DNA from: Symbiodinium natans
Taxonomy: Eukaryota > Sar > Dinophyceae > Suessiales > Symbiodiniaceae
DNA: 51,472 nucleotides
Assembly: GCA_905221605.1 (NCBI GenBank)
Contig: CAJNDS010002379.1
Coordinates: 1,312,501-1,363,972, forward strand
Direction of reading: 5' to 3'
Shown here in pieces: positions 1 to 10,628 of this stretch. A program made the translations under genes and the position numbers. How positions within the stretch are numbered: the first letter of the stretch is position 1; every line of letters begins with the position of its first letter. The notes under the pieces are model-generated. The model had not been told where the DNA came from. It saw nothing but the letters and a program-made list of their open reading frames with translations, and did not search any database.

Positions 1-62
1 GGGTTTGGGGTTTGGGGTTTGGGGTAGGGGTTAGGGTTTAGGGTTTAGGTTTTAGGATACTG
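1..62. repeat. Degenerate telomere-like repeat at window start
   Basis: G-rich heptamer variants (GGGTTTG, GGGTTTA) run from the first base. They are less regular than the later perfect arrays. The window opens inside a repeat tract, so nothing can be said about a gene to the left. Confidence 0.85.
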
Positions 63-197
63 TTTGGGGCGTTTTAGGGCGATGTTGGGGGGCACTCAGA
101 GGATGAGTGGGTTTTTTCAGAGTTCAGAGCTTTGCGTTTCGGGAGTTTAGGGTTTTGGGGTTTGTGACTGACGTCCCTCACATCCCCTGTCTTGCAG

Positions 198-254
198 AGG
201 CAGCGCGCTGCCACAAAGTTGCAGGCTGTGCTGCGTGGGCGCCAAGCCAGGCAA
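198..254 (+). CDS. Exon with one IQ (calmodulin-binding-like) motif
   Basis: After a TCTTGCAG acceptor the frame reads RQRAATKLQAVLRGRQARQ and ends at a GT donor (CAA|GTGCTC). The pattern matches the IQ motif (ATKLQAVLRGRQAR; consensus IQxxxRGxxxR) found in myosins, ASPM-like and other calmodulin-binding proteins. The exon is only 19 codons. It is probably the first visible exon of the IQ-rich gene running to about 8 kb, but joining it to the next exon is inference. The longer open frame over 107-403 is in another frame and looks spurious. Confidence 0.55.
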
Positions 255-1210
255 GTGCTCCAGCTGCAATTCCTTTGCATATCGCGCTTGGTTCCATAAA
301 CGCGAGACACAGGAAAACTCCAAAAGCAGGAGTCCCTATAAACCCCAAAAAACCTATTCCCTACGTAAACCCGATTAAATCAATCCCAAACCCTAAACCC
401 TAAGAAATCCTAAGCCCTAAACCCTAAATCCTCAACCCTAAGCCCTAAGCCATCCCCAGCACCCTGCTGGGTGACACCCTCACGACTCGCGAAGTATACG
501 ACACAGGGACGTTCGGGCTGAACTCTATAAACCCCATGCCCTGAACCTTGCAGAGACAAGAGCTTTCTTCAACAACTTTAAGGTAGGCTTGCGGGTTTGA
601 AGTGGTGCTTCAGTGGGCTGCGACATATGCGCAGGAAACGAGCTGAGCCTGCAAACCAGGTCCGAAAGCTTGTGAATAAGAGTTTGGGGTTTGTCGGGTT
701 TATAGGGCTTACCCTGAAAGGGCCTGGACCCTACTGAAGACACAGAGTTGAACAAATTCCAAGCTTTGACCAGTATTCCGCCTGTATGAGGATGCGCAGC
801 AGCCCCCTTATTCCCTTTGAAGTTAGCTTCCCTGTATTCAAGCCATACCCTAAGCTTCAAATCCTAGGGGTACGAGACGAAGGAATGTTACATGCGTGTC
901 TCCGAGTTGAGATTGAGGCCTTTCGGACGAAATGCCATGCTGTGTCCACGTTGCGCCTTGGATGCAACTTGGGGCTATGGGCTGTAGGGTTTGCCGGTCG
1001 CGTGACAATTCAGGAGATAGCTGTGAATGAGTCTAGAACCAACACTTAGCAAGTTACTGCTGGCCTCATCGCCTGGGCGAAACCCCCCTAATCTGCATCT
1101 CCCTTCAACCCTAAACCCTAACCCCTAACCCCTAAACCCTAAACCCTAAACCGTAAACCCTAAACCCCACCCAATCTGCAGCATCCTACCCGTAAACCTC
1201 TGGGGCCAAG
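255..1210. other. Intronic/intergenic stretch without a supported gene
   Basis: Contains CCCTAAA-type repeats at about 385-455 and 1104-1170, plus unique-looking sequence between. Open frames at 525-860 and 786-1049 have no recognisable motif or splice context and were not accepted. Confidence 0.5.
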
Positions 1211-1304
1211 GCAGCGCTGGACGCGAGCCCGCTTGGCGAGGCAGCGCTTCGTCGCCATGGCCTCGAGCGCCCGGCGCCTCCAAAGATGGTTCCACCGCAC
1301 TTTG
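1211..1304 (+). CDS. IQ-like basic helical exon
   Basis: Reading from the codon spanning the CCAAG|G acceptor gives an Arg-rich helix ending ASSARRLQRWFHRTL, an IQ-like segment (LQRWFHRTL). The exon ends at TTG|GTAGGG, where the first telomere-type repeats begin at once. CCCTAAA repeats end about 40 bases upstream. The intron that follows starts GGTAGGGTTTAGGG and ends CCCTAAACCCTACC, exact reverse complements. The simple GT-AG join to the next exon leaves the IQ frames one base out of step, so the exact splice position is uncertain. Confidence 0.5.
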
Positions 1305-1500
1305 GTAGGGTTTAGGGTTTAGGGTTTAGGGTTTAGGGTTTAGGGTTTAGGGTTTAGGGTTTAGGGTTTAGGGTTTAGGGTTTAGGGTTTAGGGTTTAGG
1401 GTTTAGGGTTCAGGGTTCAGGGTTCAGGGTTTGAGGTTTAGGGTTTAGGGTTTAGGGTTTATAAGGGTTTAGGGTTTAGGGTTTAGGGTTTACAGTTTGC
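1305..1500. repeat. (TTTAGGG)n array, donor side of intron
   Basis: More than 20 heptamers, mostly perfect, with TTCAGGG and TTGAGG variants near 1408-1437. It begins directly at the end of the IQ-like exon. Confidence 0.95.
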
Positions 1501-2046
1501 AGGGTTTAGGGTTGTGGTCAATGGTTCAGGATTTAGGGTACTCTTTTATACCCTGGTTTTTTGTGGTTCCAGGTTCCCAGAAACAAGGGGTAGCCATATT
1601 ATTGCCCTAAACCCTAAACCCTAATGTTGCACCCGCAATATTCTAGGGGGACGCTATTATGAAAAGTTTTCCGGCTATTCAGGATCTGGACCCTCTGTTT
1701 TGGGGGTCCGCAATAATGAAAAGATTTCGGGCCGGGCCTGTTTTTTTAAATGGTTTTTGAGTCAAGTTCTTAGTTTGGGATCTGGTTCCAAAACCCTGAA
1801 GAGAGCTCATTTCTCTGCCCCCCCCCCCCCCCCCCCCCCTGACTGTTTGGGGTCTTTTTTTATTCAGGGTTCGCGACTGTTGAGGGGGGGGGGGGGGGGG
1901 GGTAACTTATTAAAGCAGGTCCAACATTAAACCCTAAACCAGAAACCCTAAACCCTAAACCCTAAACCCTAAACCCTAAACCCTAAACCCTAAACCCTAA
2001 ACCCTAAACCCTAAACCCTAAACCCTAAACCCTAAACCCTACCAAG
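1501..2046. repeat. Intron core with poly-C/poly-G pair, then (CCCTAAA)n array
   Basis: Unique core with a poly-C run (about 1819-1839) and a poly-G run (about 1885-1902), which could pair with each other. From about 1927 to 2041 a nearly perfect CCCTAAA array leads to the CCAAG acceptor. With the TTTAGGG array at 1305-1500 it makes an intron with telomeric inverted-repeat arms. Confidence 0.85.
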
Positions 2047-2126
2047 GCACCGTGCTCTGGATCCGGAAGCGGCGCCGCGCGCGGGCCGCCTTGCCCATCC
2101 AGACGCTTGATCTTCTACTACTGTCT
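2047..2126 (+). CDS. IQ-like basic exon
   Basis: Starts after ACCCTACCAAG. One frame reads TVLWIRKRRRARAALPIQTL, an Arg-rich helix with an IQ-like AALPIQ end. TTCAGGG/TTTAGGG repeats begin right after CTGTCTAG. The frame choice rests on similarity to the neighbouring IQ exons; a second open frame exists. Confidence 0.45.
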
Positions 2127-2620
2127 AGGGTTCAGGGTTCAGGGTTCAGGGTTAGGGGTTAGGGTTTAGGGTTTAGGGTTTAGGGGTTCAGGGTTTAGGG
2201 TTTAGGGTTTGGGGTTTGGGGTTTGGGGGTTGGCTCCCCTACTCCCGTTTTGTGCCGCCAGGCTTGTCTACAAACCGACCCAGTGCCGCAATGGAGAGAA
2301 GGCTCCCATCTATCTATGTGGTCTATGGTCTATCTTTTCCTATAAATATGTGGTTACTATGGTATATGGTAAATAATTTTGAATACAGATATGGTGTAGA
2401 ACCTAAACCCCTATCCTGACATCCTCAACCCTTCACAACTCTTTACCCAATAGCCTAACCCAAAAAAGCCAAAAACACTACAAACCGAAAGCCCCACACC
2501 CTGATTCCTAAGCCCCCCAACCAAAGACCCCTAAACCCTAAATCCTAAACCCTAAACCCTAAACCCCCTAAACCCCCTAAACCCTAAACACCCTAAACCC
2601 TAAACCCTAAACCCTCTGAG
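2127..2620. repeat. Telomere-repeat intron (TTTAGGG then CCCTAAA)
   Basis: TTCAGGG/TTTAGGG repeats at 2126-2225, about 300 bases of unique AT-rich sequence, then CCCTAAA at about 2527-2613. The opposed orientation of the arms allows a stem. Confidence 0.85.
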
Positions 2621-2701
2621 GACTGCCTGGCGCCAGCACCTGGCCCGGCAAGAGACCCAGCAGCGTCGCAAGGCCCTGGTGAAAGTACAGCGAGCCTGTA
2701 G
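2621..2701 (+). CDS. IQ-like exon
   Basis: After CTCTGAG|G the frame reads TAWRQHLARQETQQRRKALV and continues KVQRACRSL. ALVKVQRACR fits an IQ motif (xxVQxxxR). The donor is TGTAG|GTCACT. Upstream flank is CCCTAAA and downstream flank is TTTAGGG. It probably belongs to the same IQ-string gene. Confidence 0.55.
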   Translation, partial: DCLAPAPGPARDPAASQGPGESTASL

Positions 2702-3447
2702 GTCACTCGGCTTTTTTGGGGTTGGGGGTTTAGGGTTTAGGCTTTAGGCTTTAGGCTTTACGGTTTAGGGTTTGGGGTTTGGGGTTTTGGGGTTTGGGGT
2801 TTGGGGATTTAGGGTTTGGGGTTGGGGGTTGGGGGTTTGGGGCTTGGTTTTCCAGGGCCAGGTACAGGGTTTGTAGGGCTGTAGGGCTGCAGAGCTTGTT
2901 GGGCTTATCGGGCTTCTCGAGTTTCTAGAACTTCCAGGGCTCATAGGGTCTTTATCGGCTCGGGAGCAGGTTTGTAGGGTTTGTGTGGCTTTCCGAGTTT
3001 ACAGGGACTCAGGGCTTTAGGGTTTCCAGGGTGTAGGATTTGGGGGTTTACAGGGAGTATAGGGTTGATAGGGTTTAGAGGGTCTAATGGATCTACGTAG
3101 GCTCATAGGGTTTATGTTGGGCTCATGGGATCAAAGAAGTTTGTGGGGTTTATGGGTTTGAGAGGGTTTATGGTGTTGCTAGGTTGTACGCACCAGCATC
3201 TGCGCAATCCCCCCACCCGGAATCTCCCCGCTTCCCGGTGCTTCCAGGTGGCTCTTGAACTCTAGGGCGAGGGGGGCTTTAGGGCCAGGTCATGGGTTTT
3301 TTTTGGGGGGGAGATAGGGTCGAGAACACGGACTGCGGAGGAACCCTAAACCCTAAACCCTAAACCCTAAACCCTAAACCCTAAACCCTAAACCCTAAAC
3401 CCTAAACCCTAAACCCTAAACCCTAAACCCTAAACCCTAAACCCTAG
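2702..3447. repeat. Telomere-repeat intron with degenerate core
   Basis: TTTAGGG-type repeat at 2725-2845, then a long G-rich core made of broken heptamers (GGGTTT, AGGGTTTAT variants), then a clean CCCTAAA array at about 3343-3445 leading to ACCCTAG|C. Confidence 0.8.
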
Positions 3448-3528
3448 CAAACTCTCGCCTCCAGCGTGGCATCTTCGCTTAAGGCAGCTCCTCCGCCGGT
3501 GGCAATCACAGGCGGCCCAGGAGTACAA
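3448..3528 (+). CDS. Short helical exon of the IQ-string gene
   Basis: One frame is open and reads HLRLRQLLRRWQSQAAQEYK before an AA|GTGTTG donor. The basic/hydrophobic spacing is like the other IQ exons. Another frame contains TAA. Flanks follow the CCCTAAA-exon-TTTAGGG order. Confidence 0.45.
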
Positions 3529-4893
3529 GTGTTGTTTTTGTTTTTTTTTGGGGGGGGGGTTTTGTTTTCAGGGTTTAGGGTTTGGCTTAGGGTTTTGGGT
3601 TTAGGGTTCAAAGTTCAGGGTTTAGGGTGTGGGGTTTAGGGTGTAGGGTTCAGGGTAATTTCTCTTTGGGGGTAGAAGGCTCCCTGTACAATCCCAAGAG
3701 TTGTTGTTAGTCGCTGGTTCGTCTAGGAAGCTGGACAAGTACGAAGTAGTCGTGGTAGTCGTCGTCGTTATTTAGTAGGTAACTGGTGACTTGTAACCTG
3801 TTGGCTTATACTTGTTTTTCTTTGTGGTTCGCAAGCTTCGTGAGTGGGAAGCTGACCTTGCGGATCAAGCCCGTTTAGGGTTTAGGATTTAGGGCTTGGG
3901 ATTTAGGGTTTAGGGTTTAGGGCTTGGGGTTTAGGGTTTAGGGTTTAGGGTTTGGGGTTTGGGGTTTGGGGTTTGGGGTTTAAGCTGAGACTTGGCTTCG
4001 TGTGGGATTGCTGGGATGGATGCGTTTGCTTGGGGTTTTGCAGTTTAGGCAATCTGGCTGCGGGATAAGGTGTAGGTTCCCAGGCTTTGCGCAATGCAAG
4101 CGTCTGAAAGCTGGTGGGCTTGATTTTGTAGACTGGGTCTTGGAGCACTAGACTTTGATACTTTTTTGGTTCTGGTTTCCTATTATAGCTACTTATACCT
4201 AAAAAAATATACTTTTTTTTTCAGGGTCTACTCCAAAGCAAAGTCTTAGATGCCCTTTGTCCGCACCAAAAAAAGCCCCAAACTTGAAGTCCTAAACCCA
4301 AAAACCCGAAACTTGAAACCCTAACCTTGAAGCCCTAAACCCTCAAACCCTAAACCCCAAAACCCTGTTAAAAAAAGGAAAAACACAGGGCTCCCAACAG
4401 CACAGGAGATCCGGGAGCAAGGCCTGATACGCCGAACCCCCCGAACTCCAAGGACTCAGGAGCTTCGGGGAGCGGGGAGGGTTTGGGGGGTTTGGGGTTT
4501 GGGGGTGAGGTTTAGGGTTTGGGGTTTGGGGCTTGGGGTCTGGGGGTTTAGGGTTTGGGGTTTGGGGTTTTGGGGTTTGGGGGTTGGGGTCTGGGGTTTT
4601 GGGGTTTAGGGTTTGCGGTTTTGGGGTTTTGGGGTTTGGGGGTTTGAGAGTTTAGGGAGGCTGAGTGGGGTTTGAGAGCCCTGATCCCGACTGTTCACCC
4701 TGACCCTAAACACCATCCCAAACCCCGAACCCCAGGCCCCCAAACCTCCTAAACCCTAGGCCCCAAACCCTAAACTCTAAAACCCTAGAACCCCAAACTT
4801 TAAAGCCTAAACCCTAAACGGCCCTAAACCCTAAAATCTAAACCCTAAACCCTAAACCCGAAACCCTAAACCCTAAACCCTAAACCCCAATAG
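3529..4893. other. Long intron with variant telomere repeats
   Basis: TTTAGGG variants at 3565-3655, 3875-3985 and 4480-4650 (many GGGTTTG and GGGTTTTG), a small repeat element at about 4146-4255, and CCCTAAA/CCCCAAA at 4690-4888. No coding is supported. Confidence 0.6.
4146..4255. repeat. Dispersed element, second copy at 29488-29590
   Basis: Both copies share TTTTTTGGTTCTGG, TTCCTATT(A/G)TAGCTACTT and CAGGGTCTACTCCA in the same order and spacing. The length (about 100 bp) and a partial GGAGTA/TACTCC end match suggest a small non-autonomous inverted-repeat element. Both copies lie in non-coding sequence. Confidence 0.6.
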
Positions 4894-5004
4894 GAGCAGC
4901 TGGCAGCTCAGCTGGAGAGCCTTCCTTTGGGCAAGCTCCTGGCCGCCGTTGCCAGCCTGGAGCGCTGCAACGAAGCCTTGCGCCCTGGGCGGCTTTTAAG
5001 GGCC
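4894..5004 (+). CDS. Helical (coiled-coil-like) exon, 37 codons
   Basis: Acceptor AATAG|GAG, donor GCC|GTTTAGGG; the GT donor is formed by the first telomere heptamer itself. Translation EQLAAQLESLPLGKLLAAVA continues SLERCNEALRPGRLLRA, a helical heptad-like segment with no stop. Flanks are CCCTAAA upstream and TTTAGGG downstream. It probably continues the IQ-string protein, as IQ proteins often carry coiled coil. Confidence 0.6.
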
Positions 5005-5337
5005 GTTTAGGGTTTAGGGTTTAGGGTTTAGGGTTTAGGGTTTAGGGTTTAGGGTTTAGGGTTTAGGGTTTAGGGTGTAGGGTTTAGGGTCCAGGATTTA
5101 GGGTTTAGGGTTTAGGTTATAGTCAAGTGTCGCCACTGGGTCTTGGACCCTAAATACTGCACAGATTCATAGACCCAAAACACCCATGCCCAGGACTTTA
5201 CAACCCTAAACCCTAAACCCTAAACCCTAAACCCTAAACCCTAAACCCTAAACCCTAAACCCTAAACTGGCCCTAAACCCTAAACCCGAAACCCGAAACC
5301 CTAAACCCCACACCCTAAACCCTATTTCCGGCCCAAG
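5005..5337. repeat. Telomere-repeat intron
   Basis: TTTAGGG array at 5006-5125, a short unique loop at 5126-5200, CCCTAAA array at 5201-5325 and the acceptor CCCAAG|G. This is one of the clearest hairpin-capable introns: the arms are each over 100 bp and the loop under 100 bp. Confidence 0.9.
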
Positions 5338-5437
5338 GAAGTTCGAGGCCAAAACGACTCGCCATTCCTGCGATCGCCTGCGGCGGGAGCTGGGGGACAT
5401 GCGCAAGAACTCAATCGCCGGGGTCGCCGGCCAGAAT
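5338..5437 (+). CDS. Charged helical exon
   Basis: One frame reads KFEAKTTRHSCDRLRRELGD and continues MRKNSIAGVAGQN, ending AAT|GTTTGAGGG. A second frame is also open, so the frame is not certain. Flanked by CCCTAAA upstream and TTTGGGG/TTTAGGG downstream. Confidence 0.5.
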
Positions 5438-7100
5438 GTTTGAGGGTTTGGGGTTTGGGGTTTAGGGTTTAGGGTTTGGGGTTTAGGGTTTAGGGTTTGG
5501 GGTTTAGGGTTTGGGGTTTAGGGTTTAGGGCCTATATGGTTTAGGCTTCGACTGCTTGAGGGTTCAGGGTCTATCGGGCATAGGGTTTAGGGTTTGAATG
5601 TTTGAGGGTTTCGGGTTTAGGGCTTGGAGTTCAAGCCATTACCCTGAAGCCTCTTAGCCATCCAAACTCTAAAGCCCGAAACCCTAAACTCTAAACACTC
5701 TAAAGCTTAGGGTTTAGGGTTGAGGGTTTAGGGTTTAGGGTTTAGGGTTTAGGGTTTAGGGTTTAGGGTTTAGGGTTTTGGCTTCAACGCCGTGGAGGCG
5801 AGAAGGGGTGGGGCGGCCTGCCAGTGCTACCAAGGTCATTGGCCAAGTGTATGGCTGCTGCACCTGGGCAGCAGGGTTTTTGTGGCTTTGGGTCCCCTAA
5901 ACCCTAAACCCTAAACCCTAAACCCTAAACCCTAAACCCTAAACCCTAAACCCTAAACCCTAAACCCTAAACCCTAAACCTTAAACTGGCCCTAAACCCT
6001 AAACCCTAAACCCTAAACCCGAAACCCTAAACCCTAAACCCTATTAGGGGTTTGGGAGTTTCGGGTTTCATTCGGGTTTGATGGGGCTCTGACCTTGGAC
6101 CTCTAAGGTTGGACCCTTAGGTTTGGGGACCCTTGTCGACAAAAAAAAGTCGAAGGGGACATAAGGGCCATATTCGGGAGTAACCCTAAACCCTCAATCC
6201 TAAACCATACACCCTAAACCCTAAACCCTAAACTCTAAACCCTAAACCCTAAACCCTAAACCCTAAACCCTAAACCCTAAACCCTTACTAAACCCTAAAC
6301 CCTAAACCCTAAACTCTCTTGAGGCTTTAGGGTTTCGGGTTTCGGGTTTAGGGTTTAGGGTTTAGGGTTTAGGGTTAAGGTCGCCTGCGCCACACTTTTT
6401 GTCGGCACGATTTGCCAGACACTTTGCATGGTAGTGGGAAGTCTCTGTGGTGATGGCGCTACTCGGTTGTCGCGCCTTGCTCTGGATGTGTAGGTCTTCG
6501 GCACTCGGTTTTTAGGACCCATCGTCGGGTGTAGTCGGGCTGAGGGATCCTAAACCCTGAGCCCTAAACCCTAACCTTGAGGGTTCCTCCAGACATCGAG
6601 GTACGCTTCGGGAGGAGAGCGTGTGAGTATGTCCGACCCTGACCAAGAACAACTTGGGACGAGCGAGAAAAAAGGGGGGCGATTTGGGACGTGCACCCCT
6701 GAAACCCTGAAACCCTGAAACCCTTAAACCCTGTAAGCCTTAAACCCTTAACCCCTGAAACCCTTAGCTCCTTAAACCCTTCAACCCTTCAACCCTACGA
6801 CCCTAAACCCTAAACCCTAAACCCTAAACCCTAAACCCTAAACCCTAAACCCTTGGAAGCTTTACACGGAACCTATAGAACCCAGCCAACAAGAACCCCC
6901 CAAAACCCGACGTTTCATGGGAGTGTAGGGTTCCAGAGTGTAGGGCTCACCGGGATGCCCCAGTGGTGCCCTAATCCCCCTTGCTTTGGTTGTGGGGTTT
7001 AGGGTTTAGGGTTTAGGGTTTAGGGTTTAGGGTTTAGGGTTTAGGGTTTAGGGTTTAGGGTTTAGGGTTTAGGGTTTAGGGTTTAGGGTTTAGGGTTTAG
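5438..7100. other. Composite telomere-rich intron region
   Basis: Arrays: TTTAGGG 5443-5545 and 5705-5772; CCCTAAA 5895-6047 and 6185-6310; TTTAGGG 6315-6376; CCCTAAA 6700-6853; TTTAGGG 6995-7103. The unique pieces at 5775-5890 and 6380-6550 lie between TTTAGGG on the left and CCCTAAA on the right. That is the loop position, and they show no convincing coding. Confidence 0.65.
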
Positions 7101-7282
7101 GGACAACAAGTCCGGAGGATCAGAGGCAACCAAAAGCTGAAAACGGAAATTCTTCTGTGCTCCAATCACACACACCTTGGATGGCCCCTGGACAGCCTGT
7201 GCAGGAACCTCTCGACGTTCACCGAGTCGTTGAATACCATCGGCCAGGAGCTTCTCAGAGAAGCTATGGAATGCCTGTTTGG
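7101..7282 (+). CDS. Helical exon, no family recognised
   Basis: One frame stays open and gives a protein-like sequence ending NLSTFTESLNTIGQELLREA-MECLF. A real acceptor may be the internal GTGCAG|G at about 7204, leaving the exon as 7205-7282. TTTAGGG-type repeats follow at once. The other open frame (7157-7360) runs into the repeat and is less protein-like. Confidence 0.45.
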
Positions 7283-7953
7283 AAGTTTGGGGTTTGGGGT
7301 TTAGGGTTTAGGGTTGAGGGTAGAATGTTAGGATTTCAAGGCTGGGAGGGTCTGGTTTAGGGTTTAGGGTGTTTAAGGTTTCGGTTCTAGGGTTTAGGCT
7401 TTAGGGTGTTTCGGGTGTTTAGGGTTCAGGAGTGGAATGCCTTTGAGTTCGTGGCCTTCCGTGCTTGATTCTGGCTGGTTTTCCTGGATTGTTGGGGGCT
7501 TTCGTGAACAAACGTAGTGTCCAGTACTTTAGAGCTTCGTGGTTTAGAGAGGTGGAGATTTTTACAGAACCGCAGAGCCCAGCAAAGAGTGTTGCGAAGG
7601 ACATCGCTGGTGGTGTGAACCCACGCCAGCGCTGGGTAGAAGCGCCAAGCGAGGCCATCCAGCTCGGCAGGGGTCGCCTTCAATGACAAAGATTGAAAAG
7701 AAACTGAGCTAGCCCAAGCTTCAAACCCTAGCACACCCCTAAACCCTAGGTCATGACTTCTGAGGGCGGCGCGAGGACAAAACACCACAAGGGAAGTGCC
7801 ACACGTGCAGACATGCTCATAAACCCTAAACCCTCGAACCCTGAACCCTAAACCCTAAACCCTAAACCCTAAACCCTAAACCCTAAACCCTAAACCCTAA
7901 ACCCTAAACCCTAAACCCTAAACCCTAAACACCTTCAACTTGCGTCGTTTCAG
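7283..7953. repeat. Intron: TTTAGGG variants, unique core, CCCTAAA array
   Basis: TTTAGGG variants at 7287-7430 and CCCTAAA at 7824-7930. The core (7440-7720) has open frames on both strands but no motif, so they were not annotated. Confidence 0.65.
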
Positions 7954-8019
7954 CCCTGCAGGCCGGCAAGAGGGGCTCGTCAAAGACGAGGCCAGGGGAC
8001 TCGAGGGGGTCGAGGGCTT
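7954..8019 (+). CDS. Short exon, probably the same gene
   Basis: Good splice context: TCGTTTCAG acceptor and CTT|GTAAGG donor. The frame reads PAGRQEGLVKDEARGLEGVE. No motif. CCCTAAA lies upstream and a long TTTAGGG array downstream. Confidence 0.45.
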
Positions 8020-8377
8020 GTAAGGCGCTCTACTAGAGGTTAGGGTTTAGGGTTTAGGGTTTAGGGTTTAGGGTTTAGGGTTTAGGGTTTAGGGTTTAGG
8101 GTTTAGGGTTTAGGGTTTAGGGTTTAGGGTTTAGGGTTTAGGGTTCAGGGTTCAGGGTTTAGGGTTTAGGGTTTAGGGGCTTCGGAGTTGGGGTTTCAGC
8201 GTAGGGTGTAGTACGGCTTGGGGGCTTGTGGCAAGGAAGTGCTCTTTGGACTGCAAGGCTTCCGGGTTTCACCCTAAACCCTATACCCTTAAACCCTAAA
8301 CCCTAAACCCTAAACCCTATACCCTATACCCTATACCCTGTACCCTATACCCTGTACCCTTTCCTGGAAGATCCCTT
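8020..8377. repeat. (TTTAGGG)n array and CCCTATA variants
   Basis: Perfect TTTAGGG array at 8040-8178, then after unique sequence CCCTAAA and CCCTATA/CCCTGTA variants at 8270-8357. Confidence 0.85.
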
Positions 8378-8472
8378 GGTAGCCCAGTGGTACCCTTTTG
8401 CCCTTTTGGTACTCGGTTCCCTTGTAGCCAACCCCAAATCAAAAAGGGTACCCTTGTTATAATATGGCTACC
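8378..8472. mobile_element. Introner-like element, family A, copy 1
   Basis: Begins GGTAGCCCAGTGGTACCC and ends TATGGCTACC, so the ends are inverted repeats. The interior has the family core GGTTCCCTTGTA...AAAAAGGGTACCCTTGTTA. No exon was recognised on either side, so its intronic status is unproven here. Confidence 0.7.
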
Positions 8473-10500
8473 GGAGTCACAAAGAATCCCAACAGACGTA
8501 AGTGACATGGACCTTTGCGGATGATTTGGCAGTTCTTCTTGGTTCATACCCTAAACCCCAAACCCCCAACCCTAAACCCTAAACAACCCTAAACCCGAAA
8601 CCGATTTACATGCACCTTGGCTTTTGGAAGATGCAACGAGTTGCGTAGACCTTCTCTTTTGAGATGCAAAAAATGTCCATTGCTAGTGTCGGCCCCAGCG
8701 CCTTGGGTTTAGGGTTTGGGGTTTTTGGGTTTTTGGTTTTGGGTTTAGGGTTTAGGGTTTAGGGCCAAATTGGTTGCTATCGACCCTCTCCTTCTTGGGA
8801 TCAATGACGCATCGGGCCGATAGCAGTACATGTTGGGCAGACCTGTATGTTCAAGATTTGCGGAGCCATTAACATTTCAATATATTGTCTTTTAAGCCAT
8901 TAAAGGTTTAAGGGCTTAAGGGTATAAGGGTTTAAGGCTTTAAGATTTGGTTGGGGATCTGGAGCCTCTTGGTTGCCCGAAGCCTCGTACTTGTTTAGCC
9001 GTAAAACTGTGAGACTTTCAAAGGCTTGCACCTTATACGGGCTAAAGGCTGATAGAGCATTGGACTTGCATAAAGCCTTCACAGCCTTTAAAGTTAATAT
9101 TGGGGATTTGGAGCCTCTGACCTCCCGAGAACCTTTGCAAGCTTTAAAGTTCAACTGGGGCCGAATCCACGCGCCCACTAGTGCACGAGGATCCTGCGTC
9201 CGAAGCCCTACACCCTAAACCCTAAACCCTAAACCCTAAATCCTTGGGGGGCTCCACTGGCCCCCAACTCAACTCAGATGTCAAGGTTCTGGGAGGGGAC
9301 CTCTGTCAGGGGTTTTGCCGTTTGTCTCGTAGAGTTAGGATACCTCACATGTTTCTGCATGACTGGGTTAACGAGGATCTTATTCAGAAGTATGCTTCAG
9401 ATGATTTCAAGTGCACGGCCTTAGCTAAATCATGCTATCCCGAAGGGACCATGATGTAGATACCTGCCCATACCTGAGCACATTGTGTAAGAGAGTCCCC
9501 GTACATGTTTCTTAGGGAGCCCACTTAGAAGTGGGAGAAGTGAGCCTTGGGATTCTCATGGTAGTGTTTTTAGAGGGTTAGGGTTTATAAGGGTTTAGGG
9601 TTTAGGGTTTAGGGTTTAGGGTTTAGGGTTTAGGGTTTAGGGATTAGGGATTTTCGATTTAGGGTAGGCCGTATAGACACTATACACCCAGAGTAGGGGA
9701 ACTGCCAACGCCGAGGTCCACGCTGGTAAAACGCGAGGCGAACTGAGCCCGGCTCGCGAAGTCTATGTTTGCGCCATCCCTCTTCAGGAAGTTGCACTTC
9801 AGCTAGACCCTAAATCCTAAACCCGAAGCCCGAAACCCTAAACCCGAAACCCTAGACCCGAAACCCTAAACAGCTTTGGGGTTCCCTATAAACCGCCCTA
9901 AACTCGGCCCTAAACCCCATCATCCTACAATCGACGACTTTCAATCTCCGCAAACCTCGACTGCCTTACGCTTGGTGAGAAGTTTACTTAATAAGGTGCG
10001 GATCCCGTTGTAAAGCCAAATGAGTTCGAAAAAGGTGCTCTGCTTTCTCCGTTGCTGGGGAGCTTCCATTCCCTGGCCCAGTGTAGGTTTCAGTTCGGGC
10101 TTTGGCTGGGGTTGAAATTCAGGATTTACGGTTCAGGCTTTAGGCTTTCGGATGCGTTTGCAGTTCTGGCTTGCTCCCCGGAAAGATTGTCAGCGTTTGG
10201 CACGACCCAGTGGCCAGCAGAAATCCGAGACCTCCGCAGTTTCACTTTTCTCCTAAAGTTTTGAGCGCTTGCCCCGCCACTGCCCGCCACGAGTTTCCTC
10301 AGTCTGGCATGCGAAGCCCTATAAACCCCCAAACCTTTCACCCTAAGCCCTAAGCCCTAAACCCTAAGCCCCAAACAACCCTAAACCCCAAACCCCCAAC
10401 CACAAACCCCAAACCCCAAACCCCAAACCCCAAACCCCAAACCCTAAACCCCAAACCCCAAACCCCAAACCCTAAACCCTAAACCCTAAGCCCTAAGCTC
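8473..10500. other. Mixed repeat region, no confident gene
   Basis: Short telomere-type arrays at 8545-8600, 8704-8763, 9208-9243, 9575-9655, 9805-9870 and 10330-10500 (the last rich in CCCCAAA). Two stretches have the exon-like flank order (CCCTAAA left, TTTAGGG right). In 8605-8700 one frame is open for about 33 codons. In 9244-9459 an open frame ends LHDWVNEDLIQKYASDDFKC and so on to TAG. Either could be an exon, but neither shows a known motif. Confidence 0.4.
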
Positions 10501-10509
10501 AACCTTCCG

Positions 10510-10628
10510 ATTCCGAAGTGGGATGGACCAGTGGGCTGAAAAATGGCCTCATCGTTTGCACGGTTGGCTCGCCGACTGCTTCGCATGTGCAAAAGGCGCG
10601 GAGGCTTCTCCCTATGAGTTCACGGGGT
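10510..10628 (+). CDS. Candidate exon of unknown family
   Basis: Between a CCCCAAA/CCCTAAA array and a TTTAGGG array. One frame reads MDQWAEKWPHRLHGWLADCF and continues ACAKGAEASPYEFT. A second frame is also open. The flank order is that of an exon. No family recognised. Confidence 0.35.

Noticed and set aside
1-60. Window begins in telomere repeat, so it might be a chromosome end
   Set aside because: Similar and longer arrays in both orientations occur through most of the window next to exons, so they are interior repeats. Nothing marks the left edge as terminal.
5775-5890. Possible exon in the 5.4-6.4 kb intron region
   Set aside because: Flanked by TTTAGGG on the left and CCCTAAA on the right (loop position); open frame but no protein-like pattern or good splice sites.
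6380-6550. Possible exon with GSGKS-like string
   Set aside because: A chance P-loop-like word; a stop follows, the flank order is reversed and there is no fold context.
7426-7788. 120-residue minus-strand ORF
   Set aside because: No motif; lies in the core of a telomere-armed intron and overlaps another equally long plus frame.
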